A DNA stretch of 25,375 nucleotides. It comes from a virus. The translations under genes were made by a program, and so were the position numbers. Positions 15,490 to 20,956 of this stretch are shown here, piece by piece. The DNA is taken from positions 1 to 25,375 of the IMG/VR virus record IMGVR_UViG_3300035070_000305. One strand, given 5' to 3'. Under the pieces are notes generated by a model. It saw only the letters and a program-made list of their open reading frames with translations, was not told the origin of the DNA and made no database searches. Position 1 is the stretch's first letter. Each line of letters starts with the position of its first letter.

Positions 15490-16746
15490 TTATACGATCC
15501 ATTGGTTATTTTGTTGTAAAGGCGTATCCCATGAGGAAGCCTCGTTAGACATGCCGTCAACCACTGCACAGACATAACGCCAGGCATCTGCACCATGACT
15601 ATACTCATCATGAAGCGGAGCACCAGGCTCTTGTGTTGTTTGGTTAATAGCTCTTCTATAATTCTTTAAGCATTCAATCAGTCGTTTGCTTTTATCAGCA
15701 TCAAAGTAAGCTCTGCTAAAGGTCATCCTTGCAAGCTTGATGCCTGTCTCTATATCAGATCTAGGTATGATCTCAGTGTCCCACCCTAGCTTCTGCATAA
15801 TCTCTTCAGCACTTGTGCCGTACTTAAAGTCTTTGTTTCTAGCATCATGGGGTAAGTACATCGTTCCCCAGTTGTGGTTTAACTTTCTCAACTGATCAGA
15901 GTAGCTGTCTAGTGTCCTGTGATCGTCTTCTATGTAGTCAATCACTCGGATCTCCGATAGTGATCTCTGGCATAGGATAATAGACATAGAATCATTCCAT
16001 CCTAAGTCCATAACCACGTGAGTCTTTAATAAGGCATCACTTGGTATGTTAGTTACTCGTCCTTCCTCTTGGGCTAATCGTATCTCATTGTGATAGATAG
16101 CACCGTCTGCTGCAGCTTTAGTGTCGCCTTCCCAGATGTTTGCATAGTCTTCTGGATTCTGAGACATACACCTGGCACGTTCAATCTCTAATACTGTAGG
16201 AAACCAAGGGTTATCAGAGTAGTTAACCTTCTCTATTCTAGCGTTGGGAGGCTTGTTAATGACGAAACGCTTGTAAGTCTCATCAGTGTCCATGTAAGGG
16301 TTAAACGTCACCCAGATCTCGCTGCCAGGCTTCCTGATCGTAGGGATTAATATGTCCCATGATCTCTTACTAACTGTTTGTGCTTCCTCTACCCAAACAA
16401 CCTCAACACCCTCAAAAGATTTTATACTTTCAACAGTGTTGGTTGCCAGACCTGCAAAGCTAAATTCCGTACCGTTGATACCTCGTATAGAAGTCTCTAT
16501 GACCTCGTAAAAGTCTCCAAGACCTAAGTCTTGTATCTGATCTTTAAGCAGCGTATGGACCGATTGCTTGATACTCTTCTGGACTTCCCTGGCACATAGT
16601 ATCCTCATCGGATCTTCTGTACCCTTAATCAATAACGCTCTAGCAAAGTTCCATGACTTACCAGAACCTCTACCACCGTAAGCTACCTTAAAGCGATGTG
16701 GTTCAAACAGCCATTTAAGTTTACTCGGAAACTTTTGATTGGACAT
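15490..16746 (-). CDS. terL: Terminase large subunit
   Basis: 418 aa from the ATG at 16746; the TTG one codon further was not chosen. Walker A GGRGSGKS at residues 24-31, Walker B VVWVEE at 116-121, and nuclease-domain acids in VVMDLGWNDS, YLPHDARNKD and HDEYSHGADAWRY. This is the ATP-driven packaging motor and headful or cutting nuclease of the Terminase_3/PBSX-like group. It overlaps the small-subunit gene by 26 bases and abuts the portal gene. All key motifs are present, so it is probably active. Confidence 0.93.
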   Translation of the reverse strand: MSNQKFPSKLKWLFEPHRFKVAYGGRGSGKSWNFARALLIKGTEDPMRILCAREVQKSIKQSVHTLLKDQIQDLGLGDFYEVIETSIRGINGTEFSFAGLATNTVESIKSFEGVEVVWVEEAQTVSKRSWDILIPTIRKPGSEIWVTFNPYMDTDETYKRFVINKPPNARIEKVNYSDNPWFPTVLEIERARCMSQNPEDYANIWEGDTKAAADGAIYHNEIRLAQEEGRVTNIPSDALLKTHVVMDLGWNDSMSIILCQRSLSEIRVIDYIEDDHRTLDSYSDQLRKLNHNWGTMYLPHDARNKDFKYGTSAEEIMQKLGWDTEIIPRSDIETGIKLARMTFSRAYFDADKSKRLIECLKNYRRAINQTTQEPGAPLHDEYSHGADAWRYVCAVVDGMSNEASSWDTPLQQNNQWIV

Positions 16747-17044
16747 CAATAAACTCTACTTTAAGGTTGTTGGTTAGTGAGCCATCGGAAGATGTAATAT
16801 CTGTTTGGCTTTGGACCTTACCTTCTATGCGATCTAGGACCATATCAATAGCTTTTGTATCGCCTTCTTCAGCTTTCTGCACTAAAGCTTCCATAACTCT
16901 TCTAGCTCTTAACGCATCATCCTGAGTAATAATCCTGTTCAGGGTATCTTTCAATAACCTATTCTTTTTACTAGAGAAGTTGTTTCCTAGGCTTGCTTCT
17001 CTAGCCTTCTCTCTAGCTAATGCTAATTGTTCTTCTTTATCCAT
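16721..17044 (-). CDS. terS: Terminase small subunit (probable)
   Basis: 107 aa. A basic N-terminus (ALAREKAREASLGNNFSSKK), then NRLLKDTLNRIITQDDALRA and RRVMEALVQKAEEGDTKAID with VLDRIEGKVQSQTD. The DALRAR...L...A..GD..AI..VLDRIEGKV pattern is that of a common small-terminase family in phages (DUF5681-like). Position directly upstream of terL supports recognition of the packaging site. Its stop is 26 bases inside terL. Confidence 0.8.
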   Translation of the reverse strand: MDKEEQLALAREKAREASLGNNFSSKKNRLLKDTLNRIITQDDALRARRVMEALVQKAEEGDTKAIDMVLDRIEGKVQSQTDITSSDGSLTNNLKVEFIDVQSKVSE

Positions 17045-17081
17045 AATTTTGTAAAGCTCTTACGAGTTATTTACCCCTATG

Positions 17082-17402
17082 TTATCTCATTTTTTGTAAA
17101 CGAATCATCTCTCTTACTTTCTCTATATCAAAGCCTTGTGGCATTGGAGTGTTACCTGAGTTTCTCATCTTTTGTTCTATCAGTTGTTCCGGAGTATGAA
17201 ATGCTCCATCTATAACATTGTTTGGTAATGGCATACCTTTTAAGTATCCCTCTTGAGGCATTTGATTCATCCTTTGTATGTATTCTATTGCTCCCTGATC
17301 TGGGTCTCCAGAACTATATATTTGATCTACTGCACCTGGTTGTGCCATTGCTGATCCACTTCCGGTAATCATTGCGATTAGTTGAGATAAGTAATCATTC
17401 AT
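17082..17402 (-). CDS. Hypothetical protein upstream of terminase
   Basis: 106 aa, Gln/Met/Pro-rich. MNDYLSQLIAMITGSGSAMA is followed by IYSSGDPDQGAIEYIQRMNQ and EQLIEQKMRNSGNTPMPQGF, and a C-terminal helix KVREMIRLQKMR. No named family recognised. It begins two bases after the stop of the DUF1289-like gene. The position suggests a structural or packaging-linked role, but nothing in the sequence proves it. Confidence 0.6.
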   Translation of the reverse strand: MNDYLSQLIAMITGSGSAMAQPGAVDQIYSSGDPDQGAIEYIQRMNQMPQEGYLKGMPLPNNVIDGAFHTPEQLIEQKMRNSGNTPMPQGFDIEKVREMIRLQKMR

Positions 17403-17403
17403 A

Positions 17404-17571
17404 TTATTTGCCTTCTTTTAATTGTTGCATTCTATATAGTCTTGCATCTCTTGATAACTTGAACCATTCGTCAATGTCATCGTAGGTTCTTTTACAGCTT
17501 ATGCACTTTGGTGTTCCGTTGCTGTCGTCTACTATCTTACACACCCCGTTACAAGGTGAGTCTTCTACCAT
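17404..17571 (-). CDS. Small zinc-binding-type protein, DUF1289-like
   Basis: 55 aa. Contains DSPCNGVCKI, then PKCISCKRTYDDIDEWFKLS and RDARLYRM. Four cysteines in two pairs (CNGVC and CISC) and the order PCxGVC...CxxCxRTxDEIxxW...SxxxR match the DUF1289 family of small bacterial proteins, thought to bind a metal. It overlaps the upstream 90-aa gene by seven bases. Function in the phage is unknown; a host-interaction or nucleic-acid role is possible. Confidence 0.72.
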   Translation of the reverse strand: MVEDSPCNGVCKIVDDSNGTPKCISCKRTYDDIDEWFKLSRDARLYRMQQLKEGK

Positions 17572-17837
17572 TTAACTTTGTCTGCCCAATATGCAGCTGA
17601 CATCTTTCCTTTTGCTATGTTTTTACCGTGCCTTGCCTTGAAAGACTTTTGTCTTGCTTTGTCTGAAGCAGTTTTTGGTTTGCTTCCTGCACCACTTACA
17701 CCTTGCTGACCAAACCGTATAAGTTTTTCTTTACTACCTTCCTTGGCTAGTACAGCGTGTGATTTTGTTTTGTGTCCAGGTGTACGTTTAGGTTTATTAT
17801 ACCCACTAAATGTTTCACTACCTTTTTTAATTGCCAT
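17565..17837 (-). CDS. Conserved basic phage protein (SGYNKPKRTPGH family)
   Basis: 90 aa, strongly basic. GYNKPKRTPGHKTKSHAVLA, then KEKLIRFGQQGVSGAGSKPK and KSFKARHGKNIAKGKMSAAY, ending WADKVKW. I recognise this as a highly conserved small protein of marine phages and occasionally bacteria, of unknown function. Composition suggests nucleic-acid binding. It overlaps both neighbours, with TAATG to the 51-aa gene and seven bases to the DUF1289-like gene. Confidence 0.75.
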   Translation of the reverse strand: MAIKKGSETFSGYNKPKRTPGHKTKSHAVLAKEGSKEKLIRFGQQGVSGAGSKPKTASDKARQKSFKARHGKNIAKGKMSAAYWADKVKW

Positions 17838-17992
17838 TATTTTTTCTTCTTCTTTACCGTCTTAGCTGCTTGCTTAAAGCTTTTAGCAGTTGGTGCACCT
17901 TTAGATCCTACCTTCCTCATTTTCTCACCAGATCCAGCGGCTATTCTTTTCTTTTTAGCTGCAATGTTTGCATACAGTCCACGTTTAGCCAT
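17837..17992 (-). CDS. Lys-rich 51-aa protein
   Basis: 51 aa with 15 Lys and 3 Arg. MAKRGLYANIAAKKKRIAAG is followed by SGEKMRKVGSKGAPTAKSFK and ends with KKKKK. Both ends overlap neighbours as TAATG. The motif MAKRGLYANI.AK..RIAAGSGEKMR is common among small marine-phage proteins. A DNA- or RNA-binding role, for example on packaged DNA, is inferred only from charge. Confidence 0.75.
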   Translation of the reverse strand: MAKRGLYANIAAKKKRIAAGSGEKMRKVGSKGAPTAKSFKQAAKTVKKKKK

Positions 17993-18084
17993 TACACACA
18001 ATCTCCTATTGCTTCAAACCATCTTTTTAGTTCTTCAAGTCTATCCTCTTGAGCTTTTGGCTCTTGTTCAGATGTACTCTCCAC
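17992..18084 (-). CDS. 30-aa acidic/helical mini-protein, GTG start
   Basis: 30 codons, GTG start at 18084 with an AAGGA ribosome site six bases upstream. The product (ESTSEQEPKAQEDRLEELKR, then WFEAIGDCV) is a single amphipathic helix. It overlaps the 49-aa gene by 17 bases in another frame and its stop overlaps the next ATG (TAATG). The good ribosome site and exact junctions make it a likely real gene. Function unknown. Confidence 0.55.
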   Translation of the reverse strand: MESTSEQEPKAQEDRLEELKRWFEAIGDCV

Positions 18085-18217
18085 GTTGTATCCTTATTGG
18101 TCCAATGTTAATTAAAAAGTATGTTACTGGGTCTTTTGAACCGTCCTCATACTCTATCTCTGCTTCGTAGAACTCAAACCCTAGGTTTAAGCCCCAGTAT
18201 ATATAGCAAGACCACAT
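18068..18217 (-). CDS. 49-aa hypothetical protein
   Basis: 49 aa: MWSCYIYWGLNLGFEFYEAE, then IEYEDGSKDPVTYFLINIGP and a close RIQRGEYI. Aromatic and beta-rich. It starts by TAATG overlap with the 19-codon gene and ends 17 bases inside the 30-aa gene. No family recognised. Tight packing in the leader of the late operon supports it as a gene. Confidence 0.6.
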   Translation of the reverse strand: MWSCYIYWGLNLGFEFYEAEIEYEDGSKDPVTYFLINIGPIRIQRGEYI

Positions 18218-18276
18218 TACTTTTTCTTACCTTTTCCGTAACCGCCTTTACCTTTCTTTTTTCCGCCACATTTCAT
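18217..18276 (-). CDS. 19-aa Lys/Gly mini-protein, first gene of the late operon
   Basis: 19 aa: MKCGGKKKGKGGYGKGKKK, nine Lys and seven Gly. A GGAG ribosome site lies six bases before the ATG and the stop overlaps the next ATG (TAATG). It follows the leader terminator directly. Small GK-rich peptides of this kind occur at the same place in related phages as far as I recall. It is too short for fold prediction; it could bind nucleic acid or act as a leader peptide that couples translation to the operon. Confidence 0.6.
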   Translation of the reverse strand: MKCGGKKKGKGGYGKGKKK

Positions 18277-18292
18277 ATTAGTCTCCGCAAAT

Positions 18293-18320
18293 AAAAAAAA
18301 CCCCACCGTTTAAGATGGGG
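18293..18320 (-). terminator. Intrinsic terminator/attenuator in the late-operon leader
   Basis: On the minus strand, CCCCATC pairs with GGTGGGG across a six-base loop (TTAAAC), followed by eight T. The stem has seven pairs including one G-U. It lies downstream of the proposed late promoter and 17 bases before the first late ATG, so read-through or antitermination would be needed for late expression. Confidence 0.85.
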
Positions 18321-18352
18321 TTACAAAGGAGGAGATACAGTCTCTGGACGAG

Positions 18353-18398
18353 ATTATACCTACCCCCCGATTTTACTACAGATTAACTTATATTGCAA
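18353..18398 (-). promoter_or_regulatory. Late-operon promoter region (two overlapping candidates)
   Basis: On the minus strand, TTGCAA (18398-18393), a 17-base spacer and TAAAAT (18375-18370) make a good sigma-70-type promoter. A perfect TATAAT also occurs at 18358-18353 but with a poor -35. Between them is a G6 run (18368-18363). Both lie between the two terminators and point to the late operon. TTGCAA sits in the palindrome TATTGCAATA. Confidence 0.6.
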
Positions 18399-18409
18399 TA
18401 GAGACAGGC

Positions 18410-18441
18410 AAAAAAAAAGGGAGAGTCCTCCAAGCTCTCCC
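18410..18441 (-). terminator. Intrinsic terminator ending the early minus-strand operon
   Basis: On the minus strand, GGGAGAG pairs with CTCTCCC (seven pairs, nine-base loop), followed by nine T. It lies 28 bases after the stop of the 35-aa gene and upstream of the late promoter, so it insulates late genes from early transcription. Confidence 0.88.
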
Positions 18442-18469
18442 CACCTACATAGCACCCTTAGCGTACTAT

Positions 18470-18577
18470 TTAGTCATAATAACCTGGCTCATGCCTTGGA
18501 TCATTATCTTCTTTCTCTTGTTTGTCTGACTCAATTTCATTTTCATCTCCGTGATAATCTCCGTATTGCTTTTCCAT
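18470..18577 (-). CDS. 35-aa acidic mini-protein
   Basis: 35 aa, rich in Asp/Glu: MEKQYGDYHGDENEIESDKQ, then EKEDNDPRHEPGYYD. The ribosome site AAAGGAGATACAC before the ATG is one of the strongest in the window, matching the stereotyped ACAAAGGAGA box. Last gene of the early minus operon, before the terminator at 18410-18441. No family recognised. High charge suggests a DNA-mimic or protein-interaction role, which is speculation. Confidence 0.65.
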   Translation of the reverse strand: MEKQYGDYHGDENEIESDKQEKEDNDPRHEPGYYD

Positions 18578-18593
18578 GTGTATCTCCTTTGTA

Positions 18594-18613
18594 GGGGTGG
18601 CTTACGCCACTCC
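18594..18613 (-). promoter_or_regulatory. GNRA-loop hairpin spanning a stop codon
   Basis: On the minus transcript, GGAGUGGC pairs with GCCACCCC (eight pairs, one G-U) around a GUAA tetraloop; the UAA of the loop is the stop codon of the 113-aa gene. The hairpin sits 10 bases before the SD of the 35-aa gene and has no U-run, so it may stabilise or process RNA rather than terminate. Confidence 0.6.
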
Positions 18614-18943
18614 CAATTTAATTAATGCTGAACGTACATCATACTCGGCGTTATTATGCTGTGAATTAATATGCGATTTCACACTACACCAACCAACAAT
18701 TCCTTTAGTCCAAACAATTTCATTATCTGTCCAGAATTTTTTATTCCTATTAGTTCTTGAACTGCAAACTTTAAATTCAATTACAGGGGTATAAAGTTCC
18801 TCTTGTCTGATTGAACTCCAATGTTCACGCATTTGCATAATGGCTAAGTTGTATGGTGTTGCTTTTAAAAACTCGTCACGGCAAGCTAAGTCATATGCCT
18901 GATCTTCTGTAATAAAAAGTCCGTGTATTCTGTTTGTGTCCAT
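18602..18943 (-). CDS. Hypothetical protein of the early operon
   Basis: 113 aa from the ATG at 18943, chosen because AAAGGAGATTTAAA precedes it; a longer reading from 18997 lacks a site. Contains MDTNRIHGLFITEDQAYDLA and WSSIRQEELYTPVIEFKVCS, then KFWTDNEIVWTKGIVGWCSV. Trp-rich C-terminal half. No family recognised. It has its own promoter candidate (18980-19007), so it may be expressed separately from the replication genes. Confidence 0.65.
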   Translation of the reverse strand: MDTNRIHGLFITEDQAYDLACRDEFLKATPYNLAIMQMREHWSSIRQEELYTPVIEFKVCSSRTNRNKKFWTDNEIVWTKGIVGWCSVKSHINSQHNNAEYDVRSALIKLGVA

Positions 18944-18979
18944 TTTAAATCTCCTTTGTTTAATTAACCTACAAAGAAA

Positions 18980-19007
18980 ATAATACACCTTTGACAAAAA
19001 TTGTAAA
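18980..19007 (-). promoter_or_regulatory. Promoter candidate for the 113-aa gene
   Basis: Minus strand: -35 TTTACA (19007-19002), 16-base spacer, -10 TATTAT (18985-18980). Each box is one base from the sigma-70 consensus. The -35 is half of the inverted repeat at 19000-19020. Confidence 0.6.
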
Positions 19008-19020
19008 GTTTTTTTACAAT
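19000..19020. promoter_or_regulatory. Inverted repeat, operator candidate
   Basis: ATTGTAAA and TTTACAAT form an 8-base inverted repeat with a 5-base spacer. It overlaps the -35 box of the promoter for the 113-aa gene and shares the TTGTAAA core with the palindromes near the Cro-like gene, so it could be bound by the same repressor (inference). Confidence 0.5.
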
Positions 19021-19033
19021 TTATTTTATAAAG

Positions 19034-19372
19034 TTATGAAACGTCCACTATTTTGCTAGTCCATCGGTTCTTAGAGTTCTTATGCCATCCTTCTACTAGG
19101 ATTATCCATCCAGCTTTTCTAAGATGCGATATAGCCTCCGAGTCTTTTATCTTGTTGATACGTGCTCGCATGTTGCTGTAACTCGTTACCTGGACGGCTA
19201 CAGTGGTCCCTACTTCGTCTATAGCTAAAATGTCTATAATAGTAAAAAGGTCTTTTCTTATTCCCTGCCCACCACGACCAAAAGGCGACCAGTGCTCAAC
19301 AACTTCAACTAGAGGGTAAACTCCCTCCGTCCTCATTCTTTTTAATGTCCGTTGTGTCGGTGATATTGCCAT
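19034..19372 (-). CDS. Nuclease-fold-like protein
   Basis: 112 aa. SPTQRTLKRMRTEGVYPLVE, then RKDLFTIIDILAIDEVGTTV and AVQVTSYSNMRARINKI, with KAGWIILVEGWHKNS. The order RTLKxLR, (R)KDLFxxIDILAID, VQVTS and GWxK is a frequent small phage/bacterial protein with a restriction-endonuclease-like core. The acidic residue is D47, but the second motif is Q61-V-T63 in place of the usual ExK, so catalysis is uncertain. It overlaps the preceding 61-aa gene by 68 bases. Confidence 0.65.
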   Translation of the reverse strand: MAISPTQRTLKRMRTEGVYPLVEVVEHWSPFGRGGQGIRKDLFTIIDILAIDEVGTTVAVQVTSYSNMRARINKIKDSEAISHLRKAGWIILVEGWHKNSKNRWTSKIVDVS

Positions 19373-19490
19373 GATTATCCTTTTTAAATTGTTGATCGTT
19401 AGGTTTCTGACCGAAGATCCGATCCCAGTTGTCCTGTAGTTTTTTGTCTGTTACTAATCCTGTTGGTCTTCTCCCACTACCTTTTCCCAT
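19305..19490 (-). CDS. Small conserved phage protein (MGKGSGRRP type)
   Basis: 61 aa: MGKGSGRRPTGLVTDKKLQD, then NWDRIFGQKPNDQQFKKDNH. The MGKGSxxRP....NWDxIFGxK start is a small-protein signature in many marine and other phages. The C-terminal half is polar and low-complexity and overlaps the nuclease-like gene in another frame by 68 bases, which limits its divergence. AGAGGA ribosome site six bases before the ATG. Function unknown. Confidence 0.7.
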   Translation of the reverse strand: MGKGSGRRPTGLVTDKKLQDNWDRIFGQKPNDQQFKKDNHGNITDTTDIKKNEDGGSLPSS

Positions 19491-19716
19491 TGCAAGTCCT
19501 CTCTATTTTACAGTTGTTGTGAATGTTGATTGTGCGTTTCTTTATATCTTCTGGCAAGTAAATGTAATCTTCCATCAAGCATCGTGTTGCTTTAGCCTCT
19601 GGTATGTTTAGATCAACATAAAATTGTGCTTGGTCGCAACTAGTAAAATGACCAATGTATTTAAAATGTTCTATTGGTGCGGTAACGCTTACCACTAATA
19701 CAAATTCAGCTATCAT
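19477..19716 (-). CDS. Small conserved hypothetical protein
   Basis: 79 aa: MIAEFVLVVSVTAPIEHFKY, then IGHFTSCDQAQFYVDLNIPE and KATRCLMEDYIYLPED. A hydrophobic N-terminus of about 14 residues and the pattern EHFxYIGxFxSCxxAxxY...TRCLxEDY resemble a small protein of marine phages. Three Cys (27, 46, 70) could make disulfides if exported. AGGAG ribosome site overlaps the preceding stop (TAGGAG). Confidence 0.65.
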   Translation of the reverse strand: MIAEFVLVVSVTAPIEHFKYIGHFTSCDQAQFYVDLNIPEAKATRCLMEDYIYLPEDIKKRTINIHNNCKIERTCNGKR

Positions 19717-19725
19717 AATTTACTC

Positions 19726-19971
19726 CTAGTAACTAATGATTCCTAGTGGTGTTGTTTCAATAACCGTTAATTCATCACCATAAACAAATGTTTGACCGGT
19801 GTTGCTTGGGGTTATCTCTAACCCTTGTGAACCGCTTTGATCTACAATTACCCTAACCTCTTGTGCATTGTCTACAATAGTCAATTGCCCATCATCAGGA
19901 CTGAAGTAATTTACTGAATCAGCTAAAGCTATTGGCGCATAAAACAATCCAACTAATAATATTTTATTCAT
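19726..19971 (-). CDS. Small secreted protein with a signal peptide
   Basis: 81 aa. MNKILLVGLFYAPIALADSV is a clear export signal: Lys3, hydrophobic core, and an ALA-D cleavage site near residue 17. The mature part (about 64 residues) is beta-rich and acidic (GQLTIVDNAQEVRVIVDQSG). AAAGGAGATGTT ribosome site. It is unusual in the replication block. It probably acts in the host periplasm or envelope, for example as an exclusion or cell-surface factor; that is inference. Confidence 0.68.
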   Translation of the reverse strand: MNKILLVGLFYAPIALADSVNYFSPDDGQLTIVDNAQEVRVIVDQSGSQGLEITPSNTGQTFVYGDELTVIETTPLGIISY

Positions 19972-19985
19972 AACATCTCCTTTGT

Positions 19986-20288
19986 TTATAAATTATCTAA
20001 TACCCATTCTAGCATTTCACTTTCTTTGCCGTACTTTTCTATCCACTGTTTTGGGCTTGCATGGAAAGCCTCGCCTGGCGGACCAGATTGATGATGGTGT
20101 TTACATAGGGGTAAGCACATATAGGAATTATTGCGTTGCGATATGCCCAATCCCTCTCTAATGTGATGTATGTTGCATGGAGGTGCATCAATTATGCCGT
20201 GATACTTACGACAAATGCAGCAGCCAGACTCTGCCAGTCTATTTAACCACTGCTTTTCGTCTTTAGTCTTACTTTTCTTTTTACTCAT
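19986..20288 (-). CDS. HNH-type endonuclease, Ref-like
   Basis: 100 aa from the ATG at 20288; the upstream hydrophobic extension is a NinB-gene shadow. Contains SGCCICRKYHGIIDAPPCNI, then HHIREGLGISQRNNSY and CLPLCKHHHQSGPPGEAFHA. The CxxC pair, NIHHIREG and PLCxxHH form a treble-clef HNH core, as in P1 Ref and phage Ref-like proteins beside NinB. Expected to be a metal-dependent DNA nuclease that aids recombination. It overlaps the NinB-like gene by eight bases. Confidence 0.8.
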   Translation of the reverse strand: MSKKKSKTKDEKQWLNRLAESGCCICRKYHGIIDAPPCNIHHIREGLGISQRNNSYMCLPLCKHHHQSGPPGEAFHASPKQWIEKYGKESEMLEWVLDNL

Positions 20289-20643
20289 AATCAAACCTAA
20301 AACCATAATCAGCAGCCCAAGCTTTAACGTCCTCAATGTATTCTTTAAATTCTTTTTTAGTCATTTTGCTGGTAGATGCAATGGTAGTAATTTTTATATT
20401 TTTTACCTGCTTCTCTTTGCCTAAAAGTTTATAAGTTAACACTTCGTGCATCTCTTCCCTGGAATCTAATCCAAAATAATTTGCCATTTCCGCAATCATT
20501 TTCCAGTAATATTCGTTGTGATCTGTAGACCTCTTAGGCTCAAAAGGCGTAACCACTACCCTCCAAATTTTACTGTTGTCTAGCTGGCTTAGTTTTTCTT
20601 TTAGCATACCCATGTTGTGTTTAGTTAAGTTAAAATCAATCAT
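20281..20643 (-). CDS. NinB-like recombination protein
   Basis: 120 aa. KIWRVVVTPFEPKRSTDHNE, YYWKMIAEMANYFGLDSREE and then KMTKKEFKEYIEDVKAWAAD and YGFRFDYE. The order RSxxxNxxYW..i.eva...., STxxmtkkEfxxYIexvxawAadxG fits the NinB/Orf family, which in lambda binds single-stranded DNA and replaces RecFOR in recombination. Length is close to NinB (146 aa in lambda). Eight-base overlaps with both neighbours. Context with a Ref-like gene is typical of lambdoid nin regions. Confidence 0.75.
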   Translation of the reverse strand: MIDFNLTKHNMGMLKEKLSQLDNSKIWRVVVTPFEPKRSTDHNEYYWKMIAEMANYFGLDSREEMHEVLTYKLLGKEKQVKNIKITTIASTSKMTKKEFKEYIEDVKAWAADYGFRFDYE

Positions 20644-20956
20644 CTTCCCATCCCATCTTTTTTCTTATTTCGTTTATCTTTTCCTTTGCAGATTCCTTAT
20701 CAATCTTAGGCTTCGGTAATTGTGGAGCAAAAGGCATTGATTTAGATCTGCATAGTATCAATATATCATAAGGTGTTGGCTTTGTGCTTGCTGCCTGTAC
20801 CCATGTATCAAAACTTGCTGCAACTGTCTTAAATGGATACTTTTCTAGCTTACTCCACCAGATCCTTAAGCTGTTTTTATCTGGTGACTGCTTTGAATAG
20901 ATAGCCATAACAGACTCTAGCATTTCCTTAAAACCTTTTTTATCGTAACTATCCAT
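20636..20956 (-). CDS. Helicase-loader-like protein
   Basis: 106 aa from the ATG at 20956, which forms a TAATG overlap with the initiator stop. MDSYDKKGFKEMLESVMAIY, then LRIWWSKLEKYPFKTVAASF and DTWVQAASTKPTPYDILILC. The pattern of a short helical domain ending PTxxDIL is like G39P/lambda P-type N-terminal domains that recruit replicative helicase. It directly follows a DUF1376 initiator-like gene, as O-P pairs do. The C-terminus is Lys-rich. Role inferred from pattern and position. Confidence 0.55.
   Translation of the reverse strand: MDSYDKKGFKEMLESVMAIYSKQSPDKNSLRIWWSKLEKYPFKTVAASFDTWVQAASTKPTPYDILILCRSKSMPFAPQLPKPKIDKESAKEKINEIRKKMGWEDD

Noticed and set aside
18323-18460. Plus-strand ACAAAGGAGGAG as a ribosome site for a rightward gene
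   Set aside because: No ATG, GTG or TTG at a usable distance; the open frame that follows could only start with CTG and runs through the terminator.
18944-18997. Longer start for the 113-aa early protein
   Set aside because: The extension crosses the likely promoter leader and lacks an SD, while the ATG at 18943 has AAAGGAG.
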